Positions 44,901-49,822 of a DNA stretch of 49,822 nucleotides are shown here, piece by piece (positions within the stretch are counted from its first letter, which is position 1; each line of letters begins with the position of its first letter). The DNA is taken from NCBI GenBank assembly GCA_051955985.1, contig JBQCGD010000150.1:1-49822 (forward strand), read 5' to 3'. Source of the stretch: DATKPA01 sp051955985. Lineage in GTDB: Bacteria; Planctomycetota; Phycisphaerae; WQYP01. Made by a program: the position numbers and the translations under genes. The notes beneath the pieces are model-generated. The model worked only from the letters and a program-made list of their open reading frames with translations. It had not been told where the DNA came from and ran no database searches.

Positions 44901-45483
44901 CCTCGGCCCCGTCGCCTCGCGGATCTCTGCCGTCCCCTCGTTCGCCTACACCACACAATCCTTCATCGACCTCACCAATTCCGCACTTGTCATCCAGTGC
45001 ACCGATCCCACCGCAAAACTCTCTGCCCTCAGTCAAATTCGAAACCTCGTCAAAAACGGATTCAACAACGGCATCGTCAGTTCGAACCTCCCAGCCAACG
45101 AAGCCATCGCCGTGATCGACAATGCCATCACCAACTTCACCATTTTCCGCGGCCAATCCGTCGATACCAACTCTCTCCTCATCGCCCCCGAACTCCTCGG
45201 CGATGCCAACGCCGACGCCAAAGTCGACCTCTCTGACCTGTCCACTCTACTCAACTATTTCGGCCAAAAAACCCAGGACTGGACCTCCGGCAACTTCGAC
45301 GGCAGCCCCACCATCAACCTCACCGACCTCTCCATCGTCCTCAACCACTTCGGCGAATCCCTCCCCACCCCCTCCTCCCGATTCCCACTTACCAATTACC
45401 AATCACCCGGCACGCCCACCCCCGAACCCGCCTCCCTCTCCCTCCTCGCACTCGTACTCCGCCTCCTCACGCGCCGCCGCTGA
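41902..45483 (+). CDS. Large secreted surface protein with dockerin-like module and PEP-CTERM tail
   Basis: A 1193-residue protein with a signal peptide (residues 1-24, ending SVAQA) followed by TDYQWAGNSGNASNPLNWNL, a start seen in autotransporter-repeat proteins. The long middle part is Ser/Thr/Asn-rich beta-helix-like sequence (for example SGGTVISG, YSGGTLVEGATIAAAPG). A dockerin-like pair lies at about 1097-1155: a full calcium-loop pattern in GDANADAKVDLSDLSTLL and a degenerate one in INLTDLSIVLNHFG. The end is a PEP-CTERM sorting signal: PEPASLSLLALVLRLLTRRR. It probably goes to the outer surface and is processed by an exosortase system, which is not in this window. Confidence 0.85.
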   Translation: MKAHYKFQLCAFASLLLAASVAQATDYQWAGNSGNASNPLNWNLNSAPVGLNTDRLFFPGAFPYTVNFDAAHDPWIFNSLAFFNSSTVTVSSSNTFGITFDGSNPSILQNTTAPTLLNAPITLLAKTAFSGLAPSSPSAITTNALTITSYISGPGALLKSPTSPVLIYQTSQSPTFSGGTVISGFDPGQSAANQSTPVPVVWNFSASNISTPTSISFGTGLITLDRGEFFLTGSTQSIPANQTLSFTNNISITPNGGRLTASFFTDISNFNTTLPSINMTGNIALAGTLTVGTSTGEGVINPGPSRYSPVTYTGTVTLDQSQAHNPANSPIGFTTDANSGAGTTIAGNIVDDPAHFANNPLSLIPSGGQLTIAGTNNTYAHGTIIGTSSLALPPSVLNGNPYVSFGTVNVAPNSRLGTGNITLLSGYLHLTSPSNIAPSAAISGAGTLSIDFDVDPATLLAPNFAGLVSFNTTTVSTPLDLSTIGPAAPTPPRIGTYSNATYTATTLHPSLDHVYRLGLFGGNFNIANSVLVDANATPSSADLENVTLLAPNSYSGGTLVEGATIAAAPGSLGLGNITVSPGRGSLTLAAPNAYSPSASLSVAGTLILASNNSIPSTASSPVFIPGSKLNLGKSGTTYAATDFYPDHLPLNLNSTSVQLYANQLETIGSLSIRGANSITFPGNSTSATLTAPSLLRASGGLLSIIYNNTTAPSAGLQLATLPPMTNNMLPPYILYTNNWTHYTSDFVTWAANNTLAPVAYVPMPTDGGHGTEIVATTANVTIASNTTIYALKAGTNLFAANPDLVLTILSGGLTDTTQYSYTGSTTIDPNLSFGSAEAIIRAGNITFTGAVTCSNGLTLSGGYVHFASPFNQIRGPINIHGNVVFFTSIGDPSDASPFYFDSSSPYLSIQAPITTARPLTFAADGWIDASNGSLTARGPISSTDYLQLVGNIACANVSVLPGSNGTAILYVAGDVTTSSIQSGQLKLNSRQVGVSPTLTLLGPVASRISAVPSFAYTTQSFIDLTNSALVIQCTDPTAKLSALSQIRNLVKNGFNNGIVSSNLPANEAIAVIDNAITNFTIFRGQSVDTNSLLIAPELLGDANADAKVDLSDLSTLLNYFGQKTQDWTSGNFDGSPTINLTDLSIVLNHFGESLPTPSSRFPLTNYQSPGTPTPEPASLSLLALVLRLLTRRR

Positions 45484-45657
45484 CCCTCCACTTCGTCAAA
45501 ACCCACTCTTCCCATCGTGAAAACCTCCCTTTCCACTGGACGCACGCCATTCCCGCGTCATACTTCCTCCGCGGTCCTGCCTGTACGTGATGACCCATAA
45601 AAACCCCGTTGCACACCTCAAGAACCCCGTCTGCTGCAAGAAAACAAGAGGACCCTC

Positions 45658-48600
45658 ATGATCAAACCCATCACCCCCACCCGTTCCCGCTACCTCCTCG
45701 CACTCCCCCTCCTCCTCGCCCCCGCCTTCTCCCCCGCCGCCCGCGCAACCACCGACTACTGGAACGGCACCGGCGCCTCCTGGAACTCCATCCTCGACTG
45801 GTACACCGCCCCCTCCGGCACCGCCATCCACCCCTCCTCCGTCCCCGGTGCCGCCGATACCGCCATCTTCAACACCTCCAACATCACCTCCGCTCAATCC
45901 GTCAACCTCGACGCCAACCAATCCATCTCCGGCATCACCTTCAACTCCACCGGCAACGTCACCCTCAACTCCGGCTCCGGCACCAACACCCTCACCATCG
46001 GCGCCAACGGCATCGCCGACAACGCCAGCGTGAACTACATCAACGCCGCCACCATCCTCTCCGCCAACCAAACCTGGACCAACAACTCCGCCAGCATCTT
46101 CGTCGCCAACGCCACCCTCAACCTCAGCTCCTACCAGCTCACCCTCGCCGGCGCCTACGTCACCTACCTCAATGGCGCCGTCACCGGCACCGGCGGCATC
46201 AACAAAACCGGCACCGGCGTCGCCTGGCTCGTCGCCAGCAACGCCTACTCCGGCAGCACCAACATCAACGCCGGCACCCTCAAACTCGGCAGCAGCTCCG
46301 CCCTCGGCAACAGCAGCTTCGTCACCGTCAGCAGCGGCGCCACCCTCGACCTCAGCGGCATCCTCGTCAACGGCCGCACCACCTCCATCCTCACCGGCGG
46401 CATCCTCACCAACAGCGACGGCGCAAACGCCACCTACTCCGGCCCCATTAACAACGCTTTCAATAACTACAACTTCACCGTCTCCGGCATCGGCAACATC
46501 ACCCTCTCCGGACTCGTCGGCGGCTCCAGCATCATCACCAAATCCGGCAACAACACCCTCACCCTCTCCGGCGCCGCCGACAACAGCGGCCTCGGACTCG
46601 TCGTCAACGCCGGCGCCGTCATCCTCGCCAAAACCAGCTCCGCCAACATCCACGCCATCGGCGGCGGCAACATCGTCATCAACGCCGCCACCGTCCAACT
46701 CGCTGGCTCCGGCGGCGATCAACTCTGGGATGGCGCCTCCGTCACCGCCAACACCGGCGGCGTCTTCGATACCAACGGCCAATCCGAAACCTTCGCCACA
46801 CTCACCCTCAACGGCGGCGCACTCTACAACGCCGCCCCCAACTCCACCTCCACCCTCTCCGCCAACATCACCCTCGCCGCCGACGCCTCCACCTCCGTCG
46901 CCGCTAACAGCACCCTCGCCATCAACGGCGCCATCTCCGGCAACTACAACCTCAACGCCAACGGCTCCGGCACCCTCCTCCTCAAAGCCGCCAACACCTT
47001 CACCGGCAACCTCTTCATCAACCAGGGCGCCACCGTCTCCCTCGGCAACGCCGCCGCCCTCACCGCCAATACCACCGTCTCCGAAGCCCAATACTACGGC
47101 GCCACCCTCAACGTCAACGGCCAGAACGTCGTCATCGGCGGCCTCTCCGGGGGCTCCTCCAGCTACTACTACGGCACCATCCTCCAGAACGCCTGCGCCA
47201 CCACCTCCGGCATTATCACCGTCAAAAATGCCGTCAACAATGAATTCGACGGCACCATCCAGGACGGCGCAGGCAGTTGGAACCTCCACTTCATCAAGGA
47301 CGGCCCCGCCGCCCTCACCCTCGGCGGAAACAACTCCTTCTCCGGCGGTTGGGAAGCCTTCGCCGGAACCCTCAAACTCGCCAGCGACACCGCCCTCGGC
47401 GCCTCCTCTGCCGATGGCGGCCTCTACTCCGGCGCCACCCTCGACCTCAATGGCCATTCCCTTACCAACAATTCCATCCTCGTCACCGCCGGCACCTTCA
47501 CCAACTCCAGCACCAACCCCGCCACCGTCAACGCCCAGATCTACGGCAACGACGTCATGACCCTCACCGGCGCCGGCAACATCACCTTCACCGGCCAGAT
47601 CCAATACACCTCCCTCATCGCCAACTCCAACGCCACCGTCACCCTCACCGGCCCCGACGACAACTTCGCCTCCGACGTCACCGTCTCCTCCGGCACACTC
47701 CTCCTCGCCAAATCCAGCGACCCCACCCACCACGCCTTCGGCGTCGCCTCCAGAATCAACGGCGGCACCCTCGCCCTCGGCGGCACTGGCGGCGATCAAA
47801 TCTACGACTCCGCCACCGTCGCCCTCAACTCCGGCGCCTTCGACGCCAACGGCCGCTCCGAATCCTTCAACACCCTCTCCCTCCAGGGCACCGGCATCAA
47901 CAACTTAGGCGCTCTCCTCAACTCCGCTCCCGCCGACGCCTCCCTCACCCTCAACAAAATCCTCCTCACCGCCAACACCTCCATCGGCGTCTCCCAGCCC
48001 AACGCCTCCCTCACCCTCAACGCCCCCATCGCCGGAAACTTCACCCTCACCAAGGTCGGCCAGGGTACCCTCATCCTCACCGCCCCCAACACCTTCACCG
48101 GCAACCTCACCATCGCCAACGGCGCCCTCGCCCTCTCCGGCGGCTCCATCCCCGCCAACCTCTTCAACAACGCCGCCTTCATCTACAACAGCGGCTCCCT
48201 CGCCGGCCGCCTCTTCAACGCCGGCACCGTCACCCTCAACGCCGACCTCTCCCTCGGCAACGGCCTCGAAAACGATGCCAACTTCCAACTCGCCCCCGGC
48301 CGCACCCTCACCCTCAACGGCGCCGGCCTCGACAACGAAGCCAACTTCTCCCTCACCGGCGGCACCCTCAACCTCCCCGCCGGCCCCTCCGCCACCAACA
48401 TCAACCGCGGCACCTTCTCCCTCGCCGCACCCCTCAACCTCAACGGCGCATCCCTCAACAACGCCGGCCAGTTCCTCCTCTCCAACGCCATCCTCTCCAA
48501 CGGCAACTTCACCAACACCCCCGCCGGCATCCTCTTCGGCAACGGCACCATCACCGCCAACTTCACCAACTCAGGCACCATCGCCGCCACCGGCGGCCTC

Positions 48601-49822
48601 CTCTCACTCCCCGCCTTCACCAACACCGGCACCATCGAAATGGGCGCCATCACCGCCTCCCTCAACGGCAACACCATCACCAACAACAGCACCATCGAAG
48701 GCTTCGGCAAAATCAACAACCCCATCACCAACACCGGCACCATCGAAGCCACCGGCGGAAACTTGATCCTCGCCGGACCCCTCACCAACACCGGCACACT
48801 CCGCGCCTCCGCCAACACGAAGCTCCTCCTCCAGAACTTCCCCGCCAACGCCGGCCTCATTTCCCTCACCGGCGGTACCCTCGACACCAACAACGCACCC
48901 CTCACCAACAACAACCAGATCACCGGCTACGGCACACTCGCCACCGGTGGGGGGGGCCTCACCAACAACGCCAGCATCACCTTCACCGGCGGCACCTCCA
49001 CCATCAACGGCAACGTCACCAACAACCCCGGCAAAACCATCAACATCAAGTACCAGCCCGCCATCTTCACCGGCAACGTCACCAACAACGGCACCATCAA
49101 AACCACCAACACCACCGTCACCTTCACCGGCAGCTACACCGGCAACCAATACCTCTCCGACCCCGCCACCAACATCTTCCAGTCCACCGCCACCATCTCC
49201 CCCGGCGGCGCCATGACCGGCTCCAACGGCGACGCCTTCCTCTTCAACGACACCTTCACCAACAACGGCATCTTCTCCAACGCCGGTAACCTCTCCCTCG
49301 CCGCCCCCGCCATCAACAACGGCGCCTTCACCCAGACCGGCCCCATCTCCACCACCCCCGCCGCCACCTTCACCAACCAGAGCGGCAACGCCACCTTCTC
49401 CGCCGACGCCAAGCTCTACGGCCTCACCATCTCCGCCGGCGCCGTCAACATCACCACCAGCCACTTCATCATCGAAACCACTCCCTCCACCAAGTCCCAA
49501 ACCCTCGCCTCCCTCCGCAGCAACATCGCCGCCCACACTCTCACCGCCACCAACATCCCCGCCAACTTCGCCCTCGCCCTCATCGACAACGCCCTCCTCA
49601 ACAAACCCTCCTTCGGCAGCAACCCCGCCGACCCCAACTCCCTCCTCCTCGCCCCCGAGCTCCTCGGCGACGCCAACATCGACGGCAAAGTCGACCTCTC
49701 CGACCTCTCCACCCTCCTCAACCACTTCGGCCAAGCCACCCCCAACTGGACCGACGGCAACTTCGACAACGCCACCACCATCAACCTCACCGACCTCTCC
49801 GACGTCCTCAACAACTTCGGCC
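45658..49822 (+). CDS. Giant secreted autotransporter-repeat protein with dockerin-like end (3' cut by window edge)
   Basis: The frame from ATG 45658 (AGAGGA upstream) stays open for 1388 codons to the window end. The signal peptide runs to SPAARA (about residue 30), followed by TTDYWNGTGASWNSILDW. Autotransporter-associated beta-strand repeats are seen at about 176-215 (NKTGTGVAWLVASNAYSGST), 433-470, 545-580 and 797-830 (GQGTLILTAPNTFTGNLTI). The part from about 850 to 1200 is rich in LTNTGT and ITNNSTI units, a likely beta-helix. From about 1330 it carries the same dockerin-like pair as the previous gene, with a full calcium-loop pattern in GDANIDGKVDLSDLSTLL. By analogy a PEP-CTERM tail should follow beyond the window. 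Confidence 0.85.
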   Translation, partial: MIKPITPTRSRYLLALPLLLAPAFSPAARATTDYWNGTGASWNSILDWYTAPSGTAIHPSSVPGAADTAIFNTSNITSAQSVNLDANQSISGITFNSTGNVTLNSGSGTNTLTIGANGIADNASVNYINAATILSANQTWTNNSASIFVANATLNLSSYQLTLAGAYVTYLNGAVTGTGGINKTGTGVAWLVASNAYSGSTNINAGTLKLGSSSALGNSSFVTVSSGATLDLSGILVNGRTTSILTGGILTNSDGANATYSGPINNAFNNYNFTVSGIGNITLSGLVGGSSIITKSGNNTLTLSGAADNSGLGLVVNAGAVILAKTSSANIHAIGGGNIVINAATVQLAGSGGDQLWDGASVTANTGGVFDTNGQSETFATLTLNGGALYNAAPNSTSTLSANITLAADASTSVAANSTLAINGAISGNYNLNANGSGTLLLKAANTFTGNLFINQGATVSLGNAAALTANTTVSEAQYYGATLNVNGQNVVIGGLSGGSSSYYYGTILQNACATTSGIITVKNAVNNEFDGTIQDGAGSWNLHFIKDGPAALTLGGNNSFSGGWEAFAGTLKLASDTALGASSADGGLYSGATLDLNGHSLTNNSILVTAGTFTNSSTNPATVNAQIYGNDVMTLTGAGNITFTGQIQYTSLIANSNATVTLTGPDDNFASDVTVSSGTLLLAKSSDPTHHAFGVASRINGGTLALGGTGGDQIYDSATVALNSGAFDANGRSESFNTLSLQGTGINNLGALLNSAPADASLTLNKILLTANTSIGVSQPNASLTLNAPIAGNFTLTKVGQGTLILTAPNTFTGNLTIANGALALSGGSIPANLFNNAAFIYNSGSLAGRLFNAGTVTLNADLSLGNGLENDANFQLAPGRTLTLNGAGLDNEANFSLTGGTLNLPAGPSATNINRGTFSLAAPLNLNGASLNNAGQFLLSNAILSNGNFTNTPAGILFGNGTITANFTNSGTIAATGGLLSLPAFTNTGTIEMGAITASLNGNTITNNSTIEGFGKINNPITNTGTIEATGGNLILAGPLTNTGTLRASANTKLLLQNFPANAGLISLTGGTLDTNNAPLTNNNQITGYGTLATGGGGLTNNASITFTGGTSTINGNVTNNPGKTINIKYQPAIFTGNVTNNGTIKTTNTTVTFTGSYTGNQYLSDPATNIFQSTATISPGGAMTGSNGDAFLFNDTFTNNGIFSNAGNLSLAAPAINNGAFTQTGPISTTPAATFTNQSGNATFSADAKLYGLTISAGAVNITTSHFIIETTPSTKSQTLASLRSNIAAHTLTATNIPANFALALIDNALLNKPSFGSNPADPNSLLLAPELLGDANIDGKVDLSDLSTLLNHFGQATPNWTDGNFDNATTINLTDLSDVLNNFG
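48946..48956 (+). repeat. GGT+G8 tract in the giant secreted-protein gene
   Basis: Third exact copy of GGT followed by eight G residues, at codons about 1097-1100 (Gly run in ATGGGGLTNN). The surrounding kilobase has almost no other G-runs. Potential slippage site. Confidence 0.7.

Noticed and set aside
46172..47560. Plus-strand frame rich in Pro, Ser and Thr inside the giant secreted-protein gene
   Set aside because: Out of frame with the signal peptide, beta-strand repeats and dockerin-like end, which lie in one frame open from 45658 to the window end.
45658..49822. CRISPR array or DNA tandem repeat in the repetitive right end
   Set aside because: The repetition is at protein level (LTNTGT and ITNNSTI units) with variable spacing and no conserved direct repeat of 25-40 bases with unique spacers.

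Overview
The window is GC-rich bacterial DNA that most likely comes from a planctomycete, probably of the class Phycisphaerae. This is inferred from protein features, not from a marker gene. The features are a LEPR-XLL-type N-terminus (37865-39673), very large secreted proteins with autotransporter-type beta-strand repeats and nearly identical dockerin-like C-termini (41902-45483 and 45658-49822), a PEP-CTERM sorting tail, and small membrane proteins with paired-cysteine knuckles.

Layout. 1-198 is the C-terminal end of a cut-off membrane protein. 309-2007 holds a zinc-ribbon-like membrane protein divergent from an orphan NarL/LuxR-type response regulator. 2291-11608 is a four-gene tripartite efflux operon (adaptor, two RND permeases, outer-membrane factor), with 4-base overlaps between successive genes and three inverted repeats in front. 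11731-17496 is a complete periplasmic molybdenum aldehyde oxidoreductase cluster of the PaoABC type with its XdhC chaperone and a MocA-like cytidylyltransferase. 17519-23226, all on the minus strand, holds a secreted Pro/Ala-rich protein, a tRNA-Leu(CAA) with its own terminator, a large membrane protein, NAD kinase, a small membrane protein and an FAD monooxygenase. 23548-24114 is a small membrane protein, followed by a gene-free, hairpin-dense stretch (about 24131-24390). 24533-30325 (minus) holds dxs, a GT87-like mannosyltransferase and a two-component system. 30529-35030 (plus) is a second signalling cluster: a CHASE3/PAS kinase, an Rcp1-like receiver and a hybrid kinase. 35104-37841 is a GntR/YtrA-type repressor with an ABC ATPase and a permease, preceded by an operator-like dyad touching the start codon. 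37865-49822 encodes large cell-surface or secreted proteins; the last one runs off the window end.

Across the whole window the plus strand changes from strongly G-rich (left, to about 13 kb) to strongly C-rich (right, from about 20 kb), whatever the gene orientation. This is what a replication terminus looks like. With the unassigned structured intergenic region at 24.1-24.4 kb, the isolated GGT+G8 tracts inside C-rich genes and the repeat modules of the surface proteins, it is the most interesting part of the window.
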